From: Proteles cristata cristata
Lineage: Eukaryota > Chordata > Mammalia > Carnivora > Hyaenidae
DNA: 64,000 nucleotides
Assembly: GCA_017311185.1 (NCBI GenBank)
Contig: JAESUZ010004533.1
Location: 1,054,001 to 1,118,000, forward strand
Direction of reading: 5' to 3'
Part shown: positions 10,151 to 22,860 of the stretch, piece after piece
How the letters are laid out: each line of letters starts with the position of its first letter
How positions within the stretch are numbered: the first letter of the stretch is position 1
Translations under genes and position numbers: made by a program
The notes under the pieces: generated by a model
The model's input: the letters and a program-made list of their open reading frames with translations, nothing else
Told to the model about the DNA's origin: nothing
Database searches by the model: none

Positions 10151-13100
10151 CCCTCAAGGTCACTTAACTTTGAATATGTGTTGACTAAGGCTGATTTTCC
10201 ATGAAGAATACTTTCATGTGTCCTCCTTTTCAGGACTGAATATTGACAGATCTCACATTAATTTCTGGGTCTCTCTTCCTAGTCTGTTATCTACTAAGAT
10301 AACTGTTCTTTTCCTAATGTTAATTAAAAGTGAATGGGAGAAAAGAAAGTCAGACATAATTCATAGGGGTGAGTTATCCCAGAGATATCCCATTGCATGA
10401 CAAATGCCTCCTTTTCTGGTTGTAATGTGACTCTGGGGAAAAGCTATTCCTTAAGAATTATCATGGTTTTAGTCGTGGAGGCAGAGTTTATAGTAGAGCA
10501 ACAACTACCACAAAAAGAAGCTGAAATAGCTTATTCGATCTATGCCATCTTACTATTTCCCCTTAGCCCCCATTCTTATCACTTTTCCATGTGTGGAAGG
10601 TGATGTTAAGGGATTAAAGAAAGATGGCAATGGGCAGTTATTAAAAAAAGCAGTTTATAATTTTTCAGAAAGTGAAGATCAATTAATCCTCTTTAAAGTA
10701 ATTTTCTTTGGCCACGAATCTCCAATTAACCTTTCTCACATAAATCACTGCAAATAAAGAACATCTCTATGTGAAAGGGAACATGCCTTGAACTGGATAC
10801 AAGGAGTTTATGTCCAGAAAAGCAGAGAACTAAAGTTAAACATGGATTCCAAATGTTGGGTAGTTTAATGGAGACAAGCTGTTTTATAAAACAAAGGCAA
10901 ATGCTGTCTTTCTGAATGGTTTTTCAGCCCTAATGTGCATTTGAAAAAGTTATTCTCTCAGAATGAGGGTTGAAAGATTGCTCCACCCTCTGTCATCGAA
11001 GTTAGGAGGAAATCAAGCATCCTGGGGGCAATTAGTTTCCTAGTCTCTAAGATTCCAAGTTGGTCATGCATGACTCTTAAAATCCCAACTAATTCAGAGG
11101 AAAAAGTACTCAACAAGGGCACAGAGAGCTCATTAGTATGAGCATTCATCCCTTACTAGATCAATGTGGTTTTCAACCATGTTTGGACAAAAAAAAAAAA
11201 TGTACTTCAGCAAACTTGCTACTGAATTTAAAAAAAAAAAAACTTATCATGGGTTCCAGACCTGTGACCTTTCACGATTGAGATGGTCTGATAGAAGTCC
11301 ATGAATATTTTATGTAGGACCAAGCACATGGCAGGAAAACAAAGTAAGGCAGTTTGACGCTCTAAAGCTAATAAACATTATATTTTTGACATATGTAGAT
11401 AGAAATTTATTGGGATCAACTTTGTAAATTTGACTTAAGAGAGAATTCATGAGCTGGAAAACAAACCTCTGTCTGTTGGGTCTGTTTTGACATAGTTAGT
11501 TGAACTAGTCAGAGCAAAACAATATTGTTCAGAGTCTGGAAACGTCTGCATTAGGTGAATTAAGTGGTACTTGTATTTGTATTTGAACCTATGACTACCT
11601 TTTTTTAATATATAGTTTTATCTGAAAAAGGGCCATAAGTAGTTTATTTTTGCCTTCTTGTGGGCAATACATATTTACCTAGACAAAATCTCTTGAGTTC
11701 TGACATCTAACTTCCTTTTCTTTTTTTTTTCCCTTGCTTTACATTTTATAAATGATCCTCTACTCTTACTTTTCACATTGTGACTTTCAAGGGCAGTGGG
11801 GGAGAGCAAATATAAATAAGATGATATGTCTATTTGCATAAGCCTTTCAGTGACTCAGGTTTTATAATAAATAAAATCATGGTACAACGTTAAGCAATTA
11901 GTATCATCATAGTAGTGCAAACATCCACTATACAAATAAGCTTTCTTAAGGTAGTCGAAAAAAGATAAGCATTGTCTCTCCGAACTATAATCCTGCTAAG
12001 TTGCCACTGTCCCCCAGCAGCAGTGATGGAGGAAGGAAGAGTTTGGGGGTAAACTAGACAGGTGAATCTGCTGAGGCGGGGGAGAGGCAGCCGGTGTCTG
12101 TGAGAGCTGCTGAACATGTGTCTGAAAACCTGGAGTTTATGTGTATATTTTTGAGTACGGATACATCCATGCCTGCAGACATCTGACTGAAGGCTAGACA
12201 CAATTCATTTTTTTCTTTCTTAGCTGTGTGAAATCAAAGGAAGTCAGAGAAGCACATTGTGAGACAAATTGGAAAATATGTTAAGTGGATTTATTTTGTT
12301 TTCATGATATATTTGAAAGTGGAAAAGACTGAAGAAATCAGTAAGAAACACAAATTGTAGGAATTTTCAGAACATTATAACATCCTTAGATGATTTAGTT
12401 AGTCTTAGGAGCTACTGAATTTAGACCGGCTCTACATCAAGAACTATTATAAGACGCTAAGATTTGGCTAGTGAGGTATTTTATATAATACAATTATGTG
12501 TCATCCTAAGGCTTCACATAAAATTTGCTATCTGCTTCTTATTCTCTGTCAAAATATCTGTACTATTCAAAACAATACACAAAATGCATGAGGTTTATTT
12601 TTCACAATGCTAAAATTATTGACACCGATATTAAAAGTGAATACAACTCTATGTCTCTAAAAGAAGGCTTTATATAAGTTTTATTGACTTGGAGGACTAA
12701 AGAGCTGGTCAGTCCTCCATTCTCATTTATAATGCTCAGCCAATTAGCCCACGTTATCAACTTGAAGTGTTTGTAGCAGTTAGGCAGTACACACATGCAT
12801 TAATTCAGTAGATTCTTATTGAGCATTGTGTCCAGTATTGTGCTAATTATTGAGCCCATGTCAATCCTTCCCCGAGCCTTCCTTGTAAGGCTCAGTCTGG
12901 CTCCCAGCCAATGCCTGCCTGATGCCTGCCAGCACCAGCAAAGTGCCAGGCTCAAAGGCAGGAGAAGATCGGGCTCAAGGGCAGGGAAAGATGGTGAGGA
13001 GTCAGATCTGAGGTGAGAAAGCAAAAAAGAGAGCTATGTATCCTGTAACTATACATCAGTGACATAGAATTTATAACACAGGAGACAGCAGAAGATCAAA

Positions 13101-13875
13101 ATTTCTTTCAGTATGCATTTAATTATGCTTCTTAGAGTAATCTACAAAAGAAAACTCATCTAACCATACAGGTCTCTCTAAAATTATAACAGAAGTAGGA
13201 ATAAAAGGTAAAATTAGTTGAATAATTTAGACAGATGTTTTGGAAAACCCCTGGGTAAAATCAAATTATAAAGGTACATTTTAGCGTTCATGAAGATAGA
13301 CAGCTCTGTGAAGTCTTTGTTCAATAAAACATCATTTAATTTCCACATGTTCTTTTTCCAGATTTTGAAATCAAGTTGAATCATGTTTTTCCAATAGATT
13401 TTAGTGACATAATTTATTAGATTTGTACCTACTGCTGCATTCTACGAATTATAGTGTAAATGCCCCTTTTCTTTTCCTATAGAAAAGTGGTGTGAAGGAA
13501 GGGGTGGACACACTGAGGCGTGGACATGGACTCACACAAACTCTCATAATTGTGCTGAAAAGACAAAAAAAATTTAAATTAAATTAATGCAATAGCCAGT
13601 AAAAGAATCCTCAGGGATGGTGAGGGGCTATTAGGATGGCAGAAATCTCTTGAATACATATTTTTACCACCTCTAATTGCACTCATAAAGCCGAGCTAAT
13701 AAGACAAGGGTTATGACATTGCCAAGCTCCAAAGAGCACAGTGCTTCAATGAGAGCATTGGGTGGAAACAAAACAAAACATCCTCAAAGCAGAAAAGAAA
13801 GCAAAACTCAAAAAGGTCAAAAACCCTTTATGTCCCAAAGCAACCTTTCTTCTTTTGGTGCAGCTTCTTTCAGGA
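10151..13875 (+). other. Intronic stretch with no gene and no clear repeat
   Basis: It is AT-rich, with scattered poly-A/poly-T runs (for example 11191, 11228, 11723). Its short open frames (60-103 codons) show no family resemblance. The part 12830-13015 is locally GC-richer with small internal repeats of gcctgcc. I cannot support any feature in it. Confidence 0.6.
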
Positions 13876-13960
13876 GCTCAAGTCAGAAACCTGGGACTCG
13901 TCTTAGACTCCTCCCTCTGCACTCTCCCACTCTTTCATTTCTTCCTCTTACCTGAAAATG
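13876..13960 (+). repeat. L2 LINE coding fragment
   Basis: One frame reads Arg-Asn-Leu-Gly-Leu-Val-Leu-Asp-Ser-Ser-Leu. That is the recurrent start of the C-terminal part of L2/CR1 reverse transcriptase (NLGV.LDS.L). Only about 85 bases are recognisable. Confidence 0.5.
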
Positions 13961-14477
13961 TCATCCTTGAAAAATTCCCAAGGGGAAGCAGTATCTATTT
14001 AATGTATATCTGAGTGAATATGTCTCTTAACATAGAAGTTTTCATGTAGTACCTTCTCAATGAATGCTTGCTCAGTGTGTCAACAGTGTGCCTTGCACAG
14101 TAATGATCTAATATAATGCTATAATGCTTCTTTATGATTTCAGTTAGACTGTGATGTAATTGAAATTTTCTATCTTCATCTTATTGTGATCCCCATTACA
14201 GAAACTTTTTTTTTTCTGGAAAGCAAGTTTTCTCATTTTATCAATGGGCCATATGCATTTCTTTTTAAAAAAAATGTCATCACATATTCTGAAATAGGGC
14301 TGATTAATACATAGGGAGAAAGACAAAAAGGAACTATAACAGTTGCCTTAGTTCTGTCTAAAATACAGGGAACAAAGGATATTTGATGCAGTTAATACTT
14401 TTGCCTTATCATCCCTCCACCTTGTTCTTTTATTGCATCTGTCTGTTAATGGGCAGAAGAGTATGGGGGTACAGAGA

Positions 14478-14905
14478 TGGATATGGAATTAAGGAAGAGC
14501 ATAAGCTCTGGAGAAAGTGAATTTGGGTTCAAATCCTGACTCTGCTAAATTGGTTGAGAAAATGTAGGAAAGGGCGATACTTCTGAAAATTATAATAAAT
14601 TCTCCCAGATAATGCAAATTCATATGGAAAGCAATATAATGCAGTCACTTGCCATCTGTACCCAGTCCTACTCTCGAACTCTAGCAGACTTGAGCTCATA
14701 TCCTCTAAAAAAGACAAGAAGATGGGTGAGTTAAGGGAAAAAAAAACCACTTCTCTTGTCTCATTATGGTGTGGGTTTTTTTTTTTGTATTAATGGATAC
14801 CTCATGGTAGTTTTGTTGAGAATGACATGATATGAGTCATGACAGGTATTTAGCATGTAATAAGTTCATTCCATGTTGACTGTTACTATTATTAGGCTAT
14901 AGTTT
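14478..14905 (+). repeat. MIR SINE, two halves separated by about 220 bases
   Basis: The piece 14478-14560 has the MIR central motif (gggttcaaatcctgactctgc). The piece 14780-14905 has the MIR 3' part (tacctcatgg, gttgagaatgacatga, then cattccatgttgactg). The stretch between them (about 14561-14775) is not MIR and may be an insertion I cannot name. Confidence 0.55.
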
Positions 14906-17226
14906 ATGAAGGTAGGGATATTATTTGGTTTTGCTCACCATGATATCCTCATCACCTAGTTGAAGACTGGGCCAGCATAGAGTCTCAAAAAAGAAATCTG
15001 CTTAATGACTGTATACATTCATATTTATCCAGATAATTGCCTCAATTTCTCCATCCGTTTACACCGTATCTATGCAGCACCCCAACTAGATGTGTTTTCT
15101 CAACATTAGAGATTTACCCCAGGGTAGATCATGCAGATTAAGTAAATTAAAGAAGGCAACAAGATCTGTAGGACCCAGAGAAAGGGAAGAGACTATTGTT
15201 TCTGCAATAATATGTCACTGCCTTCATATATTTAGCTAGAAACACCAGAAGGTCACCAGAAAGCAATTGCTGAAATATGTTAAAATTTGAAAAGTGAGTA
15301 ACTCTAACAAGAGTTGTGAAAGGTGGTTCTGAAAAGAATGATAATTCCTGCTGTAAGGAATAGTCAAGATGAGAAAAGAACAGCCTGAGAACTCTGTCAA
15401 TATCACCTAGACGACAATGGAAGTGATTCTCGGAATAGATCAGCCAGAGTAGTTCTCCAGCCACACCTGTCTCCCAGCATTTCTTCATTTCCTTAGACAG
15501 GAAGGAAGTGAGAACAGGATAGTGATTTTTTTCCTTGTCAGCTTACAGTCACTTTCTGTAGCAGATGCCTTTGAAGGCTTCAAATAGATGCCGCAGTTTC
15601 GTGGCATTTATTATCTTAATATCTATTTCAGATATCTTGGTAGATTGTATCCAGGCAAGATCAGTCATACCATACTAGTATACCATACCAGAGTTGCAAT
15701 CAACTCCAGAAGAGGAAAACCAAATAAAAAAAAGGGAAAGGAAAAGCGACTGGAAAAGAAAACATTTACGTAATCTCATTTATGCACTCAGTTAAAATGA
15801 TATGCTTGCAAAGACACGAGGAAAAAATGAAATAAGGAGATTCTAGGGCACAGCATAGGCAAGCCTTTTAAGTGGCTCTCCTAGGGAAGACTGCCTTAGC
15901 CAGGCTTATTACTTTTTTTCCGGTTGTGCTCCATATTACCGCTGCAGAATTGCCAACTTACACATTTAGGGCAATTCGTTTGGGGATGCCTATCTTATTT
16001 GACAGCATAAAGAAATATTTGCTCAACGAACCTTGCTTAGACTCCATGATCCTACTTTTTTGGGCTCTGAGGATGCTGTGAGGCCTCAGGCTACTTAATT
16101 TAAACATTTGGCTGTTAGTGAGACTATGGTATTTACACATTTATCTCTCTTTTTTTATTATTGAAATTGAGTTTGCAAAGGGTTTGAATTTTCTATGCCC
16201 AAATTATAATAATTTAATCAAGTATACAAGTAGATAGTCAACCTGGGAACTTAGTCCTACAGCTAACTCATCTCATTAAAATGGTTTAGACTTCTTAATA
16301 TGTTTAAAATGTTAGACTACTAGATTTGATTAAGACTAAAGTGTGAATTTCTTCAGTCGTAGTGACCATGACCTTATTTCAAAAATGTTCAGGGGGAATG
16401 CTATACAAATAGACTTAATTTTTCTTCTATATAGACAGAACTTTAATGACACCCCAGACTGTTGATGGTACAGAATGCAGTGACTCATTTACTTGTATAA
16501 CTTCAAATTGCATTTTCCATGATTCAGTAGATCCTTATATCTTACGGAGCACGCAGGGTGCCAGGAAGAGCAGATTGCAAGCAAATAGTTCCTTTTGGCT
16601 GTAACCATATCACATTTGTATGTTATGAATCTTTTTTTAAATCTCTAAATGCAGTATCATATGGGTTAGCATCACCCACCCCACAAGTGTAAAAAATATT
16701 GAACCAAATATTAGTATAACTTCCAGGTTATCAAAAATAAGTGTAAAACAGACTTATTGGCATCATTAAAAGAAATATGAAAGAAGAAATTTAGTCAGGC
16801 TTCTGGTTCACAATATGGGCTGGCACCAACATATATATCCCTTCCCTATAAAGGAACAGTGAAATTTAAAATATAAGAAAGAAAAAAGGAAGGAATGAAA
16901 AGAAAACAAAAGGAAGAAAAGGGGGACAGAAAAGAGAGAGAAAATGGGAAGAGGCCATTTTATTTTTAGAGCCAACATAAGGTAGAACAATTTGAGAAAA
17001 GTCTGAAAAATAAAAATCAAATGGGTATGATTTATAGAGAAATTAGAAGAAGGAAAGCACAACCCCAAAGACACAATGGTTCTTACCATGACAGTTTCAA
17101 ATAATTTCTTAAGCTGAAGTCAGCATAAAGACCTGACATGGGCATGGTAGTAACCATCAGCAAAATTATTTAAAGAGCTACATTTCAAAATAGCTAGGCC
17201 AGGTGGGCCTCTCACTTTCCCTTTCT
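14906..17226 (+). other. Intronic stretch with no gene
   Basis: No repeat family is recognised. Open frames up to 113 codons (for example the reverse frame at 15147-15488) resemble nothing known. A purine-only-like stretch lies at about 16858-16970. Confidence 0.55.
16858..16970 (+). repeat. Purine-rich low-complexity tract
   Basis: About 110 bases are almost entirely A and G with irregular gaaa/ggaa units. They give a long Phe/Ser/Leu-rich reverse frame that is an artefact of composition. Confidence 0.8.
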
Positions 17227-17236
17227 GTTCCAACTT

Positions 17237-17390
17237 TTCTTAATGTTTACTTATTCATTTTGATAAATAGTGAGCAGGGAGGGGCAGAAAGAGATGGAGA
17301 GAGAAACCCAATGAGGACTCAAACTCATGAACCATGGGCCTAAACTGAGAGTCGGATGCTTAACTGACGGAGCCATCCAGGTGCCCCCCT
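17237..17390 (-). mobile_element. CAN-SINE, reverse, internally shortened
   Basis: The T-rich start, gagcagggaggggcag body and head complement (gagccatccaggtgcccc) are present, but the copy is shorter than usual (about 154 bases). Target-site duplication tgttccaactt lies at 17226-17236 and 17395-17405. Confidence 0.85.
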
Positions 17391-17929
17391 CCTTTGTTCC
17401 AACTTAACAAGGAGAAACATTATAGGTGTTACAGAACTATATACTCTCAAAAATATGAATTGTCTGATGGTAGAATTATGTTAGTCTCCTTGTGTGGGTA
17501 TAAAGCACTGAGAAAGCAACCGCGCAGAATTTGAAGTAACTTTATTTCAGACAGACATGAACTTTATTTCCGACAGGTGGGCAATAGGAAATACATCTTC
17601 TATACAGGATAGAGATATGATAAATGTCTTAGCTCTTAGGAAAAGTTCTTCCTGTGGTAGGTCCTTTTGTGTGCCTGTATCCATGCACCTTTGAGAGAAG
17701 CCAGTGGGTACAATAGTCACCAACCTACACAGGTGTGTAATCTGCCCTCCCATGCAAGGAAAACAGACCCCACCAGTAATCCTTGTCAATCAACCTGGCC
17801 CTACATCATAACCATCCAACAGTCAAGGATGTCATGGCAACTGAAGACCCAATATCGTGGTTTAAAAAGATGCATACACACATACAAACACACACATACA
17901 GACAACAAAACCAGAGGTAATTCAGTAAT

Positions 17930-19200
17930 CATAAGAGAATTTTTAAAAAACAGAACTTTAATGAGTGTTCCAAGAGAGAATCCAGAGAATATTGAACATA
18001 CACATATGCACAGGTTGCTGTGGAAAAGATCAATCAGAAAATAAGAAATGATCCCAGAAATTAAAATATGAATGTGAAAATAAAAAGCTGAACAGACGGG
18101 TGTAAATATGGGATGGCTGAGGTTAAGAGTGGAGATCTGAAGGGTGAAATCAGAGGAAGAACCAAAAAGAAAAGGAGGAGAGTAAAAAAAGGAAATCTGA
18201 GCAAAAGTTAGGACACTGTGAGCATGGTTATAGGATTCTAAAATATGTCTAATAAACATTGAGAAGAAGAAACAGACAAAGGGGGGAAGGACAAAGAAAA
18301 TAAAATAAAAAACAGAAGTTTCAGAAGTTTCATGAATCGAAGAAAGACAATTTTTAAAATTGAAAGAACCATACATCTCAATAAAAATGCATTAATTGTG
18401 AGAAAATTCTAAGAGCTTTTAGAGGAGATAAAAGATACATACTAGATATGAAAATCAGACTTCACATGCCTGCCTGGAATCTAGAAGGCAATAAGCAAAG
18501 ACTTTCTGAGGGAAAGTATTTTAAACTTAAAATTGTATAGCCAGACAAATTATCAATAATGTGAGGATAAAAATGTATGTGGCTCAGAAAATCTGATGCC
18601 TGCATATCCCATATATGAATTATTCTAGATGTCATCCAACAAAATAAGAAAGGCATATCTGATATGAAATGAGTAACGATGGCATTGCATATAACCTCAA
18701 AGAAACAAAGAAATTTAAAAAGGGATTATAAAAGGGTCTATTGGACCCTAGTGTCTAATTACCCTTTAAAAGGTAGAGTTTTAATAATTATGGTTATTCC
18801 TTCTCTGCAAGCCCAGTTTTGCTACTTGGATGAATCTGAAGAGACTAACATTCAGTAGCCATATACAAAAATTACTTTTTGTATCGGTCTTACGTTGTTA
18901 GAAGAAGTCTTGAAATGAAATGCAGAAATGTGCATTTGTCTACAAAAGTGAATATTAATATTGCAAGCCCTGTTAGTTTAAAAATATTAACACAACTTTA
19001 AAAATTTGGGTGATGACTAAGGACGGGCAATAGAGGAGTTGTGTAGGCATATTAAGTCACTCAACTTTTACTGTGAGTAGTCAACAGACACAATCCAAAA
19101 TTTATAACCCAAGAGATAAGTGCATTATTTAAACAACAAGAAAAAATAAATTAAAAAATGTGTTAATTCTCTAGAATAGCATCAGGACATAGGAAGATGG
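17930..19200 (+). repeat. Old L1-like 5' region (L1M/HAL1 type suspected)
   Basis: The A-rich, purine-biased text around 18040-18350 and the segment 18470-18660 resemble the non-coding or ORF1-adjacent part of old L1 elements; the latter includes the 'tatagccagacaaattatcaat' region, like the L1 text 'tacccagccaaactatcaat'. It is heavily decayed and no ORF remains. The extent is a guess. Confidence 0.4.
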
Positions 19201-19575
19201 ATGATAGAGTTTTTGAGAAATACTTAGATTTTATTTCATTTAATAAATAAGTTTATTTGATAAAAATAGAAATGACTGCACATAAAATGGCTTAAGTAAA
19301 AGTCTCAGGAAAAACCTTTTTAAGACAGTATGAATGGATATTCTCATATTGGGGCTCTTGGTGGGTAATATGTATTTTATGAAAATCTTTTAGATGCTGA
19401 AATGGGTGAGTGATTTTGAATTTGTACAATGATGCAAGGTTTTTTGATCATCAGTTTATAAATTTCCTCTTTTTTAGCATTTAGTAATGCCACTACTAAA
19501 TAAATATTTTTAAGGGCTACAATTTAAATATCCATTTACAGTCAGTGATTATATTTTATTAGAAATATTTGTTAA

Positions 19576-19786
19576 GTGGGACACCTGGGTGGCTCAGTTG
19601 GTTAAGCATCGACTTTGGCTGAGGTCATGATCTCACATTTCATGAGTTCAAGCTCTGTGTCAGGCTCTGTACTGGCAGCTCAGAGCCTGGATCCTGCTTC
19701 AGATTCTGTGTCTCCTTTCTCTGACCCTCTGCCACTCATGCTGTCTCTGTGTCTCAAAGGTGAATAAATGTTAAAAATAAATTAAC
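19576..19786 (+). mobile_element. CAN-SINE, sense, with perfect 17-base target duplication
   Basis: The head gggacacctgggtggctcag, the tRNA-like region, the CT-rich body and the tail aataaatgttaaaaataaa are all present. Both flanks carry the same 17 bases, ttagaaatatttgttaa (19559-19575 and 19787-19803). Confidence 0.95.
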
Positions 19787-21531
19787 TTAGAAATATTTGT
19801 TAAATACTATATGAAGGGACCTTTGCTTGGTGTTTAGAAAAATGTAAGGATGAGTAAGAAGTTTGCTATCAAGTTGTTTAGAGTCAAGAAGGGAGCCAAA
19901 CCAAGCATATGGATGACCAGCACAAAGCAGAATAACATAAATCATGGCAAAGTGTCTACCTTGAGGTCTTGGGGCCACAGATGGAGAAGGAGGAAGATAG
20001 TGTGTCCTTCTGAGGGATCAAGAAAGTCTGCATGAAGGAGGTGAAAATGAAACAGGTTGTGTGTAAAACCTGTGACTGAAGGCAGTGTGTTGAGGTCAGT
20101 GTAGTCACAAGGAGAGGTGAGTGACCTATCATCCATCCCAATGTGCGCTGTTGTTACTATCACTCCTGTTACTCTGAAAAAGTATTTTGGGCAATAACTG
20201 ATATGGTTACCCACAAAATACAGTTAGTCAGATAACTGGCAGCCATTTTGTGGTGGGACTTAGGCCAAGTTTATACTTCATTTGCTAGGGAGTGGAGTAT
20301 ATTTGAATCTTTCTGAGTATGGAAGTATGTATTCCCAGTACAATTCCATTTTGTGAGATTTGTCTGCCACTGGTGAGTCAGATGAATTGTAGTGTGTAAG
20401 GATAAGAGAAAAGACAATATAGCAAGATTACTGAAGAAATCTAGGCAAGAAATATTGGGGGCTTGACATGTGGCAGTGGAAAATAGAAGAGACTCATTTC
20501 CAACTGAATTGGCAACAGAGGAAGTCAGAGTTCACAGTACAGTGGTAGTGTTTGGTCTTTACAACTCCTAACATTCTTTGTGGCTGCCACAAGGACTCTG
20601 TCTAATCAAACTTAAAGCAAAAGTCTGTAGTTTTTCCCTCCAGTCTGGGCTGAAGGAGAGAAAGCAATTCTTTTCAATTGCGAATGACTGCATCTAACCA
20701 AGTATGGAGAAGGATATATGGGGCTAAAGTAGTGAAGTTGGATAAAAATCAGTTTGTGGGGATAAAGGCTAAGGTAAGGATATAAGGGAAAAAAATCTCT
20801 GGTAGACCATGATTTTCAGTAACCAAATCTGCTGTAATAATCAGGTGAATTCTGATAGTTGAAACAAAAAAGCAAATTCTTGAGAAATAAAAGTTAAATC
20901 ATTCTAATTAAATATGAATCCACTTAAATATATAATCACTATTGTCATTATGTAAATTTGGATATTAAAAGGATCTTATATTCTAGTAATTTTGGGCAAA
21001 TTTTAGGGTAATTTTGGTTTTCTCTGTTTGTCATGGTTGTGACCAGATTCATTCAGTAGTTTTTCTTTTTACTATATATCTCCTTCTTGTATAACTTTGG
21101 GTGCTTTGTATATAAAAATCTGAATAAGCCAAGTTGCAACTATATTGTTTCTAAAATCATTCTAAAATGTGATGTGGTGAATCCATGTGGTAATCTGCAA
21201 GGTTCTACATTGTGGCAGTGTTCTGAATCTTGTTCACAGGGAGTGATTTTGAACCAATCAAAATCTACACCACTATCTCTAAGTTATTTGTTTGTTCATT
21301 TGTTAAGGATGACTCGAGGTTATTCCCATTTTGAAAAAAATCTTCTTAGTTCAAAAATTGCAATCAGTTCAATTTTTTCATCGGACTTTCAGACTCACTG
21401 GGTTATTTGCTCAGTCAAGTGTATCTCCATAAAAATACCGAGGACTATAATGTTTTCATCTGTCTGTTGACCCAAATCCTGCAGAATACAACTCCCAATA
21501 TAACCTTTGTGAGTGTATACAAACACACACA

Positions 21532-21534
<3 letters not shown>

Positions 21535-21563
<29 letters not shown>
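21535..21563 (+). repeat. (CA)n microsatellite
   Basis: Fourteen or so CA units follow atttcacaca; a shorter acacac tract lies just upstream. Confidence 0.95.
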
Positions 21564-21566
<3 letters not shown>

Positions 21567-22017
21567 TGAGCTTTGTAGAAGATTTCATGTTCTCAGACAA
21601 GATTAAATGTCATATGTTTCTCCTGCCAGCTGTTTTTCTCTGAAATTTTCATCCACACAAATTGAATTGAATTGAAAATAGTATTGGTAGATTGTGAGCC
21701 TGTCATAAAACCATAAAGTGTTTACATCAGCAGGCAGCTTATCACTGTAGCACTGTCCTTTCTTCAACACAACACTTTCCCCATGTTAAAATGTCCAAAC
21801 TGCAACGTATTGAACACTTGGTTATATTGCCTACTTATTGTTAAGAACTGACAATAACAAGCATGAAATAAAGAACTATATTTGGAATGAAAAAGAAAAA
21901 TATGTGGAAAAGGTGGAAGAAAACCAGCAATGAGTAAAGACAGTATCATAGCATTATAAAGTATATATCTCCAAAGAGAGCTCTCAAATTACTTCTACCA
22001 CACTTACTATTTTATAG

Positions 22018-22215
22018 TTTTTTTTTTTTTTATAGAGAGGACTTGCATACATTTACGATTGCGATGATACCACCATCTTAGGTTCTTCCCCTCCCCTACA
22101 CTATGGGAAGCCATCTCGCTTTCAATCTTGCTTTGGTTTCTTTGTCTCCTTGATCTTATCTTCCTTCTGCTCAACTTGCCCCTGAGTTTGGCCTTTCTTC
22201 CAGGCACCGTTCCCT
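22018..22215 (-). pseudogene. Possible retrocopy with A-tail, parent unknown
   Basis: On the minus strand a lysine/arginine-rich, GA-rich stretch of about 180 bases ends in a run of 14 A (T run at 22018-22032). That is the layout of a processed insert. I cannot match it to a parent gene, and I see no AATAAA before the tail and no clear target duplication. Composition bias alone could also explain it. Confidence 0.2.
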
Positions 22216-22407
22216 TGTAGCACTCATCATTTACATGGCTTCTGCTATGAAAGCTACACTTGTGTTTTTGAACTGCTTTCTTAGTGCCTGTCTTTCACAT
22301 GTACACAAATGTAAAATTAAACAATCCAAAACCAGAATCTGAAAGTAATCCCAAACCCTCATTGTGAAAGTAAGATATCTAAAACCCAAATTTATCATAT
22401 TTGAAAT

Positions 22408-22545
22408 AGTCACTATTTATCGAATGCCTCCTCTGTGCCAAAAACCAGGCTAAGCACTTTATGGATAAATTATCTCCTTTCGTCTCTAAGAGAAGCTGAG
22501 AAGTTAAGAACTTTTGCTACCAGGAGGTGTGCCTGGGGCTGAACC
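22408..22545 (-). repeat. MIR SINE, reverse
   Basis: The text reads as the complement of the MIR 3' half: cgaatgcctcctctgtgcca, caggctaagcactttatg, then ttatctcc and a diverged gaagttaagaac segment. Confidence 0.65.
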
Positions 22546-22639
22546 TATTGTGTGTGACTACAAATCTCATGATTTTAGCTGCTGCTTTATATTCTCCATT
22601 ATGCTCAATCTTTATGTTAATTTCCCTTTTGTATCAACA

Positions 22640-22860
22640 TTATCTGTTTTTCAGAGCTCCAAACTTAAGAGTTAACACAAGACTTCCTCTTCCTTTCCCT
22701 CATTTATACTCTTTCAACAAATTATATTGCTCCTTTGAAACTGCTCCTAGATCCATTCTTTGCTTTTCACTTCCAAGGTCAAATCCTTAGTCTAAATCTG
22801 GGCTTCTTAAGTGATATAAACCGACCTTCTGGACTTGCACCTTGAGAGTGACTTCCAGAT
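22640..22860 (+). repeat. L2 LINE coding fragment
   Basis: The CT-rich text at 22680-22790 (cttcctcttcctttccctca and onward to ctcctagatccattctttgc) has the register of the L2 reverse-transcriptase C-terminal region, as at 13876 and 40060. It is diverged, and the ends are uncertain. Confidence 0.4.

Larger units (their letters stand above)
19804..22407 (+). other. Intronic stretch with no gene
   Basis: Apart from a CA microsatellite (21535-21563) and a T-run-bearing segment at 22018-22210, nothing can be assigned. The region 20400-20830 has the texture of an old dispersed repeat but I cannot name it. Open frames up to 127 codons (21087-21470) are not recognisable. Confidence 0.5.

Noticed and set aside
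16808..17089. Reverse hydrophobic open frame of 93 codons
   Set aside because: It is produced by a purine-rich low-complexity tract.
17801..18376. Reverse open frame of 191 codons
   Set aside because: It is the longest frame after GRM8, but it is Phe/Ser/Ile-rich from A-rich template, overlaps probable old L1 sequence and has no recognisable domain or splice support.
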